From: Stenomitos frigidus_A
GTDB lineage: Bacteria > Cyanobacteriota > Cyanobacteriia > Leptolyngbyales > Leptolyngbyaceae
NCBI RefSeq assembly: GCF_963877135.1
Contig: NZ_CAWNSW010000166.1
Coordinates: 32,513 to 96,512 of the forward strand
DNA length: 64,000 nt
Direction of reading: 5' to 3'
Part shown: positions 17,680-26,503 of the stretch, piece after piece
How the letters are laid out: each line of letters opens with the position of its first letter
Numbering within the stretch: the stretch's first letter is position 1
Position numbers and translations under genes: made by a program
The notes under the pieces: model-generated
The model's input: only the letters and a program-made list of their open reading frames with translations
Told to the model about the DNA's origin: nothing
The model's database searches: none

Positions 17680-18519
17680 TCAATCAGGCAACGAGTCTGG
17701 CACTGCAACCATTGAGCTTGGGTACTTCAAAAAGCGCCCTACCAGAACGAGCAGGACGATCGTCAGCGTGCCAATGCCTAGAGGACTGGGCAACCAAAAT
17801 ACGACTTCTAGATGATTCAATTCACCAGGAACTAATTGCCAGACCAACGTGTTGCCAGAGAGCGCTGCTTCGGGTTGGTTGCTGGCAGATGGGATGCTTT
17901 TAGCCCCCCAGGGGGTTTGTAGCCGAAACTCCAGATCGATGAGAGAGGCAGGACTGAGCAATAAACTGCCGCTAGAAGACCGTACGCCCAGCGATCGCAG
18001 ATCCAATTCATAGCGAAGATGATTGCGTTCGACTAACAGTAGATTGCTGGTTGCCAGGGTAAAGTGAGAGGCGATCGGCGGTAGCGCAATGGCGGCTGCG
18101 GCTGCACTGTCCTGCTCCAATGGTCTGAAGAATTGGTTGAATTTGGTTTGCAAATCGCCACTACTTGTAAACGGAATGGTCACGAGCAGATCGTTATCTG
18201 GCAAGCGATCGCGCCGGCCGCCTAATTGCTGACTTCGCTGTTCAATCAACGTCAACCATTGCTGAGCCGTGCTGCCACTAAAGCGCTGCAATCGTTCTTC
18301 AAGCTGAATGTGTTGCGTAAACTCTCCCCGATTGGGACTGTCAAACCTTATACCAACGTCGTAGCGAACACATCCAGAGAGTAGGAGTGAGATAAATAGC
18401 ATGAGCCAAACCTGGCGCGATCGCTGAAACGCCTGTACCAAGCTTTGCGCTATCTGGCGGAGCAATGGATCACGGCGAGAGGTTTTCTGGTATCGGACAG
18501 CACCGATCGTTCGCGTCAT
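17680..18519 (-). CDS. DUF3153 family lipoprotein
   Basis: A 279-residue protein of the cyanobacterial DUF3153 type. A hydrophobic segment ends in the lipobox LLLSGC, followed by VRYDVGIRFDSPNRGEF. A long beta-rich outer domain and a C-terminal membrane helix (GIGTLTIVLLVLVGRFL) follow. This suggests attachment to the plasma or thylakoid membrane at both ends. The start is uncertain: ATGs at 18561 and 18519 and one just before the signal segment are all in frame. The preceding gene on the strand is a TPR membrane protein that ends close by; the pair is likely co-transcribed. Function unknown. Confidence 0.75.
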   Translation of the reverse strand: MTRTIGAVRYQKTSRRDPLLRQIAQSLVQAFQRSRQVWLMLFISLLLSGCVRYDVGIRFDSPNRGEFTQHIQLEERLQRFSGSTAQQWLTLIEQRSQQLGGRRDRLPDNDLLVTIPFTSSGDLQTKFNQFFRPLEQDSAAAAAIALPPIASHFTLATSNLLLVERNHLRYELDLRSLGVRSSSGSLLLSPASLIDLEFRLQTPWGAKSIPSASNQPEAALSGNTLVWQLVPGELNHLEVVFWLPSPLGIGTLTIVLLVLVGRFLKYPSSMVAVPDSLPD

Positions 18520-18592
18520 CAGTTTCAGGGGGAGAAACGAAAGCTTATGGAAATTCAGCATACGCGAAGATGACGTGAAAAGAACGGTGCCG

Positions 18593-19306
18593 CTACATGA
18601 ACCAGAGCAAGCCACCCAGCACGAGTGCTATCGCTCCCAGCGCCACCCAAACAAAGCGGTTATCTTTTACATTCACCTGTTCCGGATCAACGACAGCTTC
18701 GAGCTGGAACGCAGGCTTTTCAGGCTGCTTAGCGGATGCAATGGTTGCCGCTGTTGGTCGATCGCGGGCATCACCATCGCCCAGATTGGTTAGATCGGGA
18801 ATTTGGGTCAGCCATTCTGGGCGAGTCGTTAAGCGGGGTGCCTCCAGAATGTACAGCAGACGACGACCTTGTTTGCGGGTTTGCGCATCGGGATGGCGAC
18901 TCAGCTCACGGCAAAGGGTCAGTGCGTCCGATCTCTGCCCCATGGCTTCGTAAGCCGTTACCAACCAGATTTGCACCTCGCCCCCAAAGCGAGACATGGG
19001 CAGCACCGATGACTTGGCCGACTCCAGATACTGCACCGATTTACGATAGTCGCCGCGTTCAAAGGCCGCTTTTCCAGCCTGGTAGTCTGCTTTAGCGGCG
19101 TCAAGTGGATCTGAACTCACAGTTTGATCTGAACTCACAGTCTTGAAAAATACGTTGACAGTTGTGCGAGTGGAAGCGCCTTGTCTAAGCTGAGAAGAAG
19201 GACAAACTCCCTCCATTCTATCGGAACACGTTAGGCTAGAAAGGAGTCTTGGATTAAGAGGATTCTCAGCGAAGACATCCTTTTTGTACAGGGATAGATC
19301 GGACAT
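18593..19306 (-). CDS. TPR-like protein with C-terminal membrane anchor
   Basis: Up to 237 residues. The conserved core starts at SDPLDAAKADYQAGKAAFERGDYRKSVQYLE (about residue 65) and has two or more TPR-like helical pairs, then RRLLYILEAPRL and PEWLTQIPDL, a proline-poor linker and a C-terminal helix (FVWVALGAIALVLGGLLWF). The core resembles a cyanobacterial protein often found beside DUF3153. The N-terminal 60 residues look unlike the family, so the true start may be one of the GTG codons at 19138 or 19120, which sit in an 18-bp tandem duplication. Confidence 0.65.
   Translation of the reverse strand: MSDLSLYKKDVFAENPLNPRLLSSLTCSDRMEGVCPSSQLRQGASTRTTVNVFFKTVSSDQTVSSDPLDAAKADYQAGKAAFERGDYRKSVQYLESAKSSVLPMSRFGGEVQIWLVTAYEAMGQRSDALTLCRELSRHPDAQTRKQGRRLLYILEAPRLTTRPEWLTQIPDLTNLGDGDARDRPTAATIASAKQPEKPAFQLEAVVDPEQVNVKDNRFVWVALGAIALVLGGLLWFM
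19108..19143. repeat. 18-bp tandem duplication
   Basis: GATCTGAACTCACAGTTT (19108-19125) is followed directly by GATCTGAACTCACAGTCT (19126-19143). Each copy supplies a GTG codon on the minus strand near the probable start of the TPR protein. Confidence 0.8.
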
Positions 19307-19357
19307 TAAAAGGCTGCGTCAACCGCTTCATGTCTTCCTTCCTTAGTGGTAAAAACG

Positions 19358-20005
19358 ATGGCTAAAACACCTTTGCAGTTCCGTGACGCAGAATCTCTAC
19401 AGACATTCCACCGAGCGCGTCGGGCTAGCTTTTTTCCTGGTGCATCTCTATTAATGGCGATCGCGGTTCTAGCCGCATGGATGCCTGCCGCCAGCGCTAG
19501 ACCTTATATTCAGGTGCAGAGTGTCCCGGTGCAAGGCAATGGCTATGGCACTCAAAGGCAAGTCATCAATTTCCCGGCTGTAGTTCCTTTCAACAATTCA
19601 ATTTACAGTCCCGTTCAGACAACCATCCATCCTGGCTTTGGGGGCGGTCTTTCGGTGCAGATTGGCACCCCTAACGTTTATCCATCAGGTGTTTACCAAT
19701 CGGGATATAGTTATGGGCAGCCTCACGTCATTCAGCGTCGAGGCATCAACAATTCGGTTTTAGTTAACCCCACGGTGATCAACAGCCCCATTCGCAACTC
19801 AACGTTGATCAATCCGACGATCGTCACCACTCCTTTAGGCTCTTACTACTCGACACCGTACTATCCATCGCCTTACTACAACACTCAAACCATCACAACG
19901 ACCACACGCCCAGAGCCAGAAGTGTATATCGATCCCCAGTATGGCGTTCGTTATCGATCGCCCGCCGTCCGTTCCGAGCAGCAGATCATCATCTATCCCA
20001 GATAG
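19358..20005 (+). CDS. Exported Tyr/Pro/Asn-rich protein, unknown
   Basis: A 215-residue protein with an N-terminal signal or anchor helix (ASLLMAIAVLAAWMPAASA). The mature part has low-complexity, beta-like sequence with imperfect repeats: NSVLVNPTVINSP and NSTLINPTIVTTP, then a Tyr/Pro run (YYSTPYYPSPYY). It ends with PEVYIDPQYGVRYRSP and a basic tail. I do not recognise the family; a surface or cell-wall role is inference. The ATG at 19358 is preferred to the GTG at 19346. Confidence 0.65.
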   Translation: MAKTPLQFRDAESLQTFHRARRASFFPGASLLMAIAVLAAWMPAASARPYIQVQSVPVQGNGYGTQRQVINFPAVVPFNNSIYSPVQTTIHPGFGGGLSVQIGTPNVYPSGVYQSGYSYGQPHVIQRRGINNSVLVNPTVINSPIRNSTLINPTIVTTPLGSYYSTPYYPSPYYNTQTITTTTRPEPEVYIDPQYGVRYRSPAVRSEQQIIIYPR

Positions 20006-20025
20006 CTCTTGAAGCAGATAGATCT

Positions 20026-21012
20026 TTACAGGGATTGCTGCACCATGCCCATTAGCGTCACCTCCCAAACCAGTCGCGGCTGAACGTTGCGCATCAAATA
20101 CTGGCGTGCTTGCTCTAGAAGACTCACAGGAGCAGCATTTGGTAGCTGTGAGGCTGTGACACAGCTTTGCTGCCAGTAGGTTTGTTGCAGATAATCGATC
20201 AGCCAGCGTTGGGCCTCTGACTCTAATGCTTTGTCGATGTCACGAGCCAGACTGAGCGCTTCTCGAGCGGTGCGCGGCATCTGAGTAATGGCTTGGAGAA
20301 GGTCTGGTGGTATGGCCCGAAGCTGTTGCCAATGCACGATCGCAGCCCCTGGGCTACCCTGAGCCAACTGCAAAATCTCAGGGTGCTGGAGAATTTCAGA
20401 CTGTCCTGCTTGCTGGAGTACCTGCGCCATCCCCTCAACCGTCAGACGGTAGAACGGAATCCGCTGGCAGCGTGACACAAGCGTGGGCAACAACGACTCA
20501 ATACCCGGTGCAATGAGAATGAGCGTTGCCTGACCCGGTTCCTCCAGAGTTTTCAGCAATCCATTCGCCGCCCCTTCTGCCATCGTTTCGGCATGATCAA
20601 TGACAACCATCGATCGCGATGCTTCCAGGGGTGCACGTGAGAGGAAACGCGCAATCTCGCGCACCTGTTCCAGCCGCACGACTGGCGGTGACTTGGGCTT
20701 AAGACCAGCCTCTGCTGCTTCAGCGATCGTCAACCGTTTCCCCTGATGTAAATAGGTCGGGGCGACCCACAGTAAATCGGGATGATTGCGCGCTCGTAGG
20801 CGATGCTGCAATGCGTTTGTTTGGGCGATCGTCGCGTTGGGGGGACTAAACAGAAGCGACAGAAAACACTCCGCTGCCAGCCGTCGCCCCACACCCGGCG
20901 GTCCTGCAAAAAGGTAAGCAGGCGCAATGCGCGCAATGCGGCCTTTAGCAACTGACTGGGTCAACAGCTCAACTGCCTGGGTTTGCTCAATGAGTGGGGC
21001 GAAAGGAGGCAT
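20026..21012 (-). CDS. holB: DNA polymerase III delta' subunit
   Basis: A 328-residue clamp-loader subunit of the AAA+ family. The P-loop position reads GPPGVGRRL (residues 37-45), with Arg where ATP-hydrolysing subunits have Lys-Thr/Ser, so this subunit probably does not hydrolyse ATP, as known for E. coli delta'. The motifs VVIDHAETM, LLKTLEEPG and LVSRCQRI (SRC motif) follow. It loads the beta clamp during replication. It lies just downstream of tmk on the same strand, an order common in bacteria. Confidence 0.9.
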   Translation of the reverse strand: MPPFAPLIEQTQAVELLTQSVAKGRIARIAPAYLFAGPPGVGRRLAAECFLSLLFSPPNATIAQTNALQHRLRARNHPDLLWVAPTYLHQGKRLTIAEAAEAGLKPKSPPVVRLEQVREIARFLSRAPLEASRSMVVIDHAETMAEGAANGLLKTLEEPGQATLILIAPGIESLLPTLVSRCQRIPFYRLTVEGMAQVLQQAGQSEILQHPEILQLAQGSPGAAIVHWQQLRAIPPDLLQAITQMPRTAREALSLARDIDKALESEAQRWLIDYLQQTYWQQSCVTASQLPNAAPVSLLEQARQYLMRNVQPRLVWEVTLMGMVQQSL

Positions 21013-21094
21013 GGGGAAAGGCGTTATTAGTTCGTTAGAAGCGTCAAAAGCCAGGAGTCAAGAGGGCAGGGGAGGCAAAGGCTTGTTTGGCACT

Positions 21095-21148
21095 CAAAAC
21101 TCTCTAGCTTGTTGGCGCAAAGCGCTACTCAAAACTCAAAACTTTTAA
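21095..21148. repeat. Dispersed element with TTTTGAG heptamers, copy 1
   Basis: It reads ACTCAAAACTCTCTAGCTTG, then GGCGCAAAGCGCTACTC, then AAAACTCAAAAC. The same composite occurs at about 37842-37890 and, inverted, at about 46497-46553. Confidence 0.6.
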
Positions 21149-21158
21149 CTTTCATCTC

Positions 21159-21851
21159 TCATCCTTCATCCTTTGGCCTTTCGACGCCGTACCACTCAGC
21201 AAAATGTTGCTCTAAAACCGTCTGAATTTGTTGGGCAACTTCAGCCTCCCTGAGAGACGCATCAATGCGGGCGATGCGTTGAGGGTGCTGTTGGGCTAGT
21301 GCGGTAAAGCCTTGCTGAACGCGTTGATGAAAGGAGAGATCAGCCTGTTCGATGCGATCGGCAGCTCCCCGTCGTTGCGTTCTGGCTAGTCCAGTGGCGG
21401 CGTCCAAATCTAACCAAAGGGTGAGGTCGCTTTCGAGTCCGTTGGTGGCGATGTGGTTGAGTTGGGCAATCAGATTTAGATCAATACCGCGTCCGTAGCC
21501 CTGGTAAGCGATGGTGGAGTCGGTGTAGCGATCGCACAGAATCAGTGCGCCTTGAAGCAGATACGGATGTAGGTAGCCATCCACATGCTGAGCGCGATCA
21601 GCCGCGTAGAGCAACAATTCGGCACGACTCTCGATCGCTTCGGCGGTGGATGGCTCTAACAACAGTTGACGCACCTTCAAACCAAGTTCGGTGCCGCCTG
21701 GTTCACGTGTCACGGCAATTTGCTGGAGACAATCTTTCGTTTGCAGTAACGCTTGCCAACCGCTATCCACGAGCCATTGCTGCGATCGTCGCAGCTGCGT
21801 TGTTTTGCCACAGCCTTCTACACCTTCAAACACAATCAGCTTACCGCGCAT
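21159..21851 (-). CDS. tmk: Thymidylate kinase
   Basis: A 230-residue dTMP kinase that makes dTDP for DNA synthesis. The P-loop FEGVEGCGKTTQ is at residues 8-19, TREPGGTELG near 50 contacts the nucleotide, and DRYTDSTIAYQGYGRG near 110 carries the family DR(Y/F) motif. A LID-type segment (LARTQRRGAADRIE) follows. Length is normal apart from a short insert after the P-loop region (residues 28-46). The start is the ATG at 21851. holB lies downstream, separated by a gap with a repeat element. Confidence 0.93.
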   Translation of the reverse strand: MRGKLIVFEGVEGCGKTTQLRRSQQWLVDSGWQALLQTKDCLQQIAVTREPGGTELGLKVRQLLLEPSTAEAIESRAELLLYAADRAQHVDGYLHPYLLQGALILCDRYTDSTIAYQGYGRGIDLNLIAQLNHIATNGLESDLTLWLDLDAATGLARTQRRGAADRIEQADLSFHQRVQQGFTALAQQHPQRIARIDASLREAEVAQQIQTVLEQHFAEWYGVERPKDEG

Positions 21852-22112
21852 GTTTTCTCGCCAAACAGGTTTTAGACAGGGGATTTAAGATCAGCAACTT
21901 GAGCCACTAGAGGGGCATGTTGGCTGAACGACTCATGCTGACTGCTGACCGCTGAATAATTAGTCTTGCTCATGCATACTTTATGCTTGCTAAAGGTTAC
22001 ATATGTGACGTGTCGAACCCAGTATTCTGGTACAACGCTAAACGATGAAGCTTGTTATGCTGAATGAACGATATGATAGCGAAGTCTTAATGTCACGCGT
22101 CCGGGGTTAGTC

Positions 22113-22460
22113 ATGGCTCGTTATACCTGCCTATTTACAGTTGCAGCATCCGTAGGAAACGTCCAGAGCCTGCTGAGCGAGACTTTGGAATCCTGCAATT
22201 TTGATATTATCTACGAAACGGGCGACTATTTGATGGCACGTGAAGTACCCGGCAAGGTTGCTTTTTCTAAACTAGTGACGGTAGAAGTGCTCGTTGATAA
22301 AACGCTAGCCACCGATCGGGAAGTGCGCATGAGCTTTGTGATTAAAAACGAAGAATTACCGCTTCAGATTAATAACCATTGTCGGCGGATGTACGAGTTA
22401 GTGAGTCAAGCGATCGCCGATAATCGCCAGTGGAGCTTGATTGATACAGTCGCAGGCTAG
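22113..22460 (+). CDS. Conserved cyanobacterial protein, unknown function
   Basis: A 115-residue soluble protein opening MARYTCLFTVAASVGNVQ. It has alternating strands and helices (LLSETLESCNFDIIYETGDYLMAREV, then VTVEVLVDK and RRMYELVSQAIADN) and no signal peptide. I recall near-full-length relatives across cyanobacteria without an assigned function. A gap with no partner gene lies on either side, so it is probably transcribed alone. Confidence 0.75.
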   Translation: MARYTCLFTVAASVGNVQSLLSETLESCNFDIIYETGDYLMAREVPGKVAFSKLVTVEVLVDKTLATDREVRMSFVIKNEELPLQINNHCRRMYELVSQAIADNRQWSLIDTVAG

Positions 22461-22824
22461 GACGAAACAGACGGATCAGCGCTGATGCTATTCGACGCAA
22501 TGCAGCTGGGCTACTGATTGTTTATGTCCAAAGCCTCTGGTTGAATACGGTACTTTTTTACTGAATTAATCGTGACGTTTGCTTCATGCTAACGCCATGT
22601 CCCTTTAGTACCGTTAGAGGTGAGCACGAATCCTCACGCTCTATACCAGTAGAGGCGTATTTATGCGCCTCTACTTTTGTTGTGCAGTCATGCGGAAGCG
22701 ATACATCTTTACTACGGAGAAACTGTGGAGAAGCCTCTTTTCTGCTCTACAACCGTCAGGCAACGCAATGAAAAGGCGTCAGCAGTGCTAGAGTCTGCAT
22801 TGGAGGGTTTTGAGGAATAAGCAC
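22461..22824. other. Intergenic region with hairpin
   Basis: A stem-loop with arms GTAGAGGCG and CGCCTCTAC lies at about 22651-22675, related to the GTAGGGGC-type palindromes elsewhere. No gene is supported. GAGGAA just before 22825 is the ribosome site of the next gene. Confidence 0.5.
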
Positions 22825-23871
22825 ATGAAAGCGCAGGTCTTTCGAGGCGTCAATCAGCTTAGTTACGAAGAAATTCCGGTACCAGAGATTGCTGCCGATG
22901 AGGTGCTGGTGCAGGTACGGGTAGTGGGTTTGTGTCAGTCAGATATTAAGAAAATTCGCTATCCCCTTTACAACCCGCCACGCATTTTTGGGCATGAGAC
23001 CGCAGGCACGATCGCGGCGATCGGGTCGGACGTGCAGGATTGGCAAATTGGCGATCGGGTGGTGGTACTGCATCACATTCCCTGTATGCACTGTGCGTAC
23101 TGCCTGAACGACAATTTTTCGATGTGCGACGTCTATAAGAACATCACTACGACTGCAGGCTTTGCTCCCAGCGGTGGTGGTTTTGCTGAATATGTTAAAG
23201 TGCCGGGTCATATTGTCCGCAGTGGTGGTTTGGTCACTATTCCTGACGATGTGACGTTTGAACAGGCAAGTTTTGTAGAACCGACTAACTGCTGCCTCAA
23301 AGCGGTGAAAAAAGCGCAAATTGCTCCTGGTCAAACCGTTCTAGTGACAGGCGCAGGGCCGATCGGGCTAATGTTTATCATGCTGGTGAAGTATTTTGGC
23401 GCACGGGCGATCGCCACTGACCTGTTACCCACCCGCATTGAAAAAGCGCTCAGTGTGGGTGCAGACGCTGCCTTCGACGCCCGCGATCCCGATCTGACTG
23501 CCAAAATTAACGCGCTCACACAAGGCATGGGGGTGGATACCAGTCTTTTAGCCGTACCGAGCGACAAAGCCTTTTTCCAGGCACTTGATTGCACCCGCAA
23601 AGGCGGCAAAATTCTATTCTTCGCCGAATTTCCTGATGAGTTGGAGATTCCCATTAATCCCAACATCCTCTATCGACGTGAAATTGACTTAATGGGCAGC
23701 TACAGTTCCTCATATCGGGTGCAGGCGCTAGCTGCGGATATTGTGTTTCACAAACGCATTGATGTGGATGCCCTGGTGAGCGATCGCTATCCACTCAAAG
23801 AACTAGCAACCGCTGTCGAACAGGCCGTCTCGCCCGGCCCCGAAACCTACAAAATCCTGATCTATCCCTAG
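22825..23871 (+). CDS. Zinc-dependent medium-chain dehydrogenase
   Basis: A 348-residue alcohol/polyol dehydrogenase-type enzyme. The catalytic-zinc Cys lies in GLCQSD near residue 36 and GHETAG near 60. The structural-zinc cysteines are in CMHCAYCLNDNFSMC (about 90-104). The Rossmann motif VTGAGPIGL is near 174. It is expected to oxidise an alcohol, sugar alcohol or threonine-like substrate with NAD(P); the true substrate is unknown. The ATG at 22825 is chosen because GAGGAA lies 9 bases upstream. Confidence 0.85.
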   Translation: MKAQVFRGVNQLSYEEIPVPEIAADEVLVQVRVVGLCQSDIKKIRYPLYNPPRIFGHETAGTIAAIGSDVQDWQIGDRVVVLHHIPCMHCAYCLNDNFSMCDVYKNITTTAGFAPSGGGFAEYVKVPGHIVRSGGLVTIPDDVTFEQASFVEPTNCCLKAVKKAQIAPGQTVLVTGAGPIGLMFIMLVKYFGARAIATDLLPTRIEKALSVGADAAFDARDPDLTAKINALTQGMGVDTSLLAVPSDKAFFQALDCTRKGGKILFFAEFPDELEIPINPNILYRREIDLMGSYSSSYRVQALAADIVFHKRIDVDALVSDRYPLKELATAVEQAVSPGPETYKILIYP

Positions 23872-23887
23872 TTTATGAAGCTGACAC

Positions 23888-23949
23888 AGAAACCGGGTTT
23901 CTCCACAGACAATATTGTGTCGTGGATTGTGTTCAGAAACCCGGTTTCT
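23888..23949. repeat. Paired AGAAACCSGGTTTCT element, copy 1
   Basis: AGAAACCGGGTTTCT (23888-23902) and AGAAACCCGGTTTCT (23935-23949) are exact complements of each other and each is itself nearly palindromic. It sits between two convergent genes. The same pair recurs at 41136-41201, 50817-50880 and 56388-56454. Confidence 0.8.
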
Positions 23950-23953
23950 TGCC

Positions 23954-24241
23954 TCACTCAATGAATTTGAGCAGGCGGACTTTGGGCTTAGTCACGTCGC
24001 TATACTTGCTTGCCATCGCTTCGATTTGCGCCAGTTGACCCAGCGCCAAGCCGCAAGGACGGCCATATTTTGCCCGCACACGATCGCTGGCGATATTGAG
24101 TGCAGTGCGCGATCGATCAATAAAATCAGTCAGTGCATATTCACTTCCTGACGTGAAATAGTCCTTCACGATCAGTGACGGCGAGTAGCACACCTCTTGC
24201 GATCCATCTGGTAATTCAATCTGGAAACGGATTTCAGGCAT
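23954..24241 (-). CDS. MSMEG_0570-type nitrogen starvation response protein
   Basis: A 95-residue protein opening MPEIRFQIELPDGSQEVCYSPS and continuing IVKDYFTSGSEYALTDFIDRSRTALNIASDRVRAKYG. I recognise this as the small protein of the conserved nitrogen-starvation (Nit1-type) cluster described by the Mycobacterium name MSMEG_0570 and present in cyanobacteria. Its start overlaps the end of the glycosyltransferase gene by 8 bases, so the two are surely co-transcribed. The biochemical role is unknown. The nitrilase, radical SAM, acetyltransferase and oxidoreductase genes normally found with it are not in this window. Confidence 0.8.
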   Translation of the reverse strand: MPEIRFQIELPDGSQEVCYSPSLIVKDYFTSGSEYALTDFIDRSRTALNIASDRVRAKYGRPCGLALGQLAQIEAMASKYSDVTKPKVRLLKFIE

Positions 24242-25415
24242 TGGTTAATGGTTGGTTGTTAGAAGTCAATAATTTATGATAATGAACCAAATGCATCTGT
24301 GCAGAAGCGTTCCAGGAGTAGTGAGGCAGAATGGTTTGGCTGTGCTGCACTAGAGAAGCGGCAAGTCTTGGTGCCAAAACTGATCGCATTGCCTGAGCGA
24401 TCGCCGTTGGCGACCTGGGATCAACGAGCAAGGCCTGCTGTGCGGTCAGAAACTCGGTAAACGGTGGCTGGTTGGCAGTGATAACGGGAATACCACTGGC
24501 GATCGCTTCTAGCACCACTAAGCCCCACCCTTCTTTCACTGACGGAAAGACAAACGCATCAGCAAGGCGATAGAGCGCAGGCAACTCGGCATCTGGAATC
24601 ACGCCTGGTAGAAGTAGCGATTCACCAATGCGAACACCCGTTTGCTCTACCAGGGCAAAAAACTCCTGGCGATACTCCTGATAGTCAAAGAGGGTGGCGC
24701 CACCCGCAATCATCAGTTGGGCTTGCGGGTGATCTGCCAGAATCTGAACGAAAGCTTGCAGGAGAGCGATCGCATTCTTGCGGGGTTCAATGCCACCCAC
24801 TGTTAAATAAAATAGCCCATTTTTGATGCCTAGTCGCTGCTTCAATAGTGGTTCTGAACCATCTTGCTCAGCAGAAAACCGTAAAGTATCCACACCATTG
24901 ATGACCCTCGGTGCCTGAATCTGGTATTGCTGCTGTAGCTCCGTTTGCCAGCGCGTACTAACGCAAAGACATAGGTCGGGGTCACGAATCGATCGCTCCT
25001 GGCACGCCTGTAAATAAGGGCTGTTGTAGGCTTCAATATGATGCACAGTACGAACAACGTGAGTCAAACGTTGTCGCTGTCTCAAGAGGGACAGCGCATT
25101 TGCACCAATGCAGTCTTGAGCATGGTAGCAGTCGTAGGTTTCGCTGGATTGGCTGAAATGCTCGACAAACTCTTGAATGCGTTGCTGAATAAGGGCCTCA
25201 ATATCAGCAGGCGCGGGTTGGGCAGTAATGAGTGTGTGAGGGCATGAAAGGGGGCGATCAAACCCGGTGCCATCTTTATCCAACGCATAGACGCAAACAT
25301 CCTGACCGATCGCGTGTAGTGCTTCTGCCAACTCCAGCGTATGCACAACGCTACCCCTGAGCTTGGTCGAGTAGGTCAGCAGTGCAATGCGGAGAGGCTT
25401 ACTGTGGCTGCTCAT
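24234..25415 (-). CDS. MSMEG_0565-type GT4 glycosyltransferase
   Basis: A 393-residue GT-B glycosyltransferase. The N-terminal half opens PLRIALLTYSTKLRGSVVHTLELAEAL; the C-terminal half has GGIEPRKNAIALL near 212 and the donor-binding EGWGLVVLEAIASGIPV near 300. Both the sequence and its partner gene fit the MSMEG_0565 glycosyltransferase of the nitrogen-starvation cluster. The ATG at 25415 overlaps the end of phoH by 17 bases. The acceptor and product are unknown. Confidence 0.82.
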   Translation of the reverse strand: MSSHSKPLRIALLTYSTKLRGSVVHTLELAEALHAIGQDVCVYALDKDGTGFDRPLSCPHTLITAQPAPADIEALIQQRIQEFVEHFSQSSETYDCYHAQDCIGANALSLLRQRQRLTHVVRTVHHIEAYNSPYLQACQERSIRDPDLCLCVSTRWQTELQQQYQIQAPRVINGVDTLRFSAEQDGSEPLLKQRLGIKNGLFYLTVGGIEPRKNAIALLQAFVQILADHPQAQLMIAGGATLFDYQEYRQEFFALVEQTGVRIGESLLLPGVIPDAELPALYRLADAFVFPSVKEGWGLVVLEAIASGIPVITANQPPFTEFLTAQQALLVDPRSPTAIAQAMRSVLAPRLAASLVQHSQTILPHYSWNASAQMHLVHYHKLLTSNNQPLTNA

Positions 25416-26358
25416 GCTGTTCGTAAGCAGCCACAATGCGTTGCACTAGAGGATGGCGAACAACATCTGCTTTGGAAAGGTGACAGAACGCCACGCCCTC
25501 TACCGATTGCAGAATTTTTTGTGCCACGGCTAAGCCAGATGACTGGTGCTGGGGAAGATCCGTCTGGGTAAGGTCACCCGTCACCACCATCCGAGAGCGA
25601 AAGCCCAAGCGCGTCAGCAGCATCTTCATCTGCGATGGCGTCGTGTTCTGCGCTTCATCGAGAATGACAAACGCGTTGTTGAGTGTGCGCCCCCGCATGT
25701 AGGCGATCGGTGCGACCTCAATCACACCCCGCTCCATCAAGCTAGGAATCTTTTCTGGATCGATAAACTCGTAAAGCGCGTCGTAGAGCGGACGCAGGTA
25801 AGGATCAATTTTTTGCTGCAAGTCTCCTGGCAAGAAACCCAGTTTTTCGCCTGCTTCTACTGCCGGACGCGTCAAGATGAGGCGCTCGTACTGGTTTGCC
25901 AACAGCGCTTGCACAGCCAGAACGGCTGCTAGAAAGGTTTTGCCCGTACCGGCTGGGCCAATACAAAAGGTCAGGTCGTGGGTGCGAACGGCTTGAATAT
26001 ACTGTCGCTGCCGAAAGGTTTTGGCGCGAATATCTTCACCACGACGAGTGTGTGCCAACACGTCATGCCGCAGTTCATGTAGCTCATCCTGCTGCTGGGT
26101 ATCCAACGCATGACGAGCAGTCAGAATATCGACACCCGAAATGGCGGTGCCGCCAATCCAAACGTCTTCAAGGGCTCTCACTAAACGCGTTGCCAGATCA
26201 ATTTGATTCTCTGTACCTGAAATGCGTAGATCCTGCCCACGCAGCACTAGCGTTGCGCCGGTTTGTCGCGCTAACGTTTTCAGATTTTCTTCTCGCTCAC
26301 CAGCGAGGGCGATCGCGCTTGCAATACTCGGCAATTCAATGGTGACAGCCTCTACCAT
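25399..26358 (-). CDS. PhoH family ATPase
   Basis: A 319-residue PhoH-like protein. An N-terminal KH-like portion (about 15-75) is followed by the ATPase with Walker A GPAGTGKTF near residue 138 and Walker B-like VILDEAQNTTPSQ near 235. PhoH proteins are RNA-associated ATPases or helicase-like enzymes linked to RNA turnover. It lies downstream of rpsP and a KH-domain gene on the same strand, an order known from other cyanobacteria. The ATG at 26358 is supported by the family length. Confidence 0.88.
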   Translation of the reverse strand: MVEAVTIELPSIASAIALAGEREENLKTLARQTGATLVLRGQDLRISGTENQIDLATRLVRALEDVWIGGTAISGVDILTARHALDTQQQDELHELRHDVLAHTRRGEDIRAKTFRQRQYIQAVRTHDLTFCIGPAGTGKTFLAAVLAVQALLANQYERLILTRPAVEAGEKLGFLPGDLQQKIDPYLRPLYDALYEFIDPEKIPSLMERGVIEVAPIAYMRGRTLNNAFVILDEAQNTTPSQMKMLLTRLGFRSRMVVTGDLTQTDLPQHQSSGLAVAQKILQSVEGVAFCHLSKADVVRHPLVQRIVAAYEQHEQPQ

Positions 26359-26503
26359 GCAATCAATTTTGGGTTAGCCAATCAATCAATTTGAGTAATC
26401 CGCAACGCTTATGAGAAGGCAAAAACGCCTGGCTCCTTTAGGTTTGGATCTTGCAGGCGTTGTGTTAGATGTATTCAGGTTTGGTCAGCGTGACCAATGA
26501 AGG

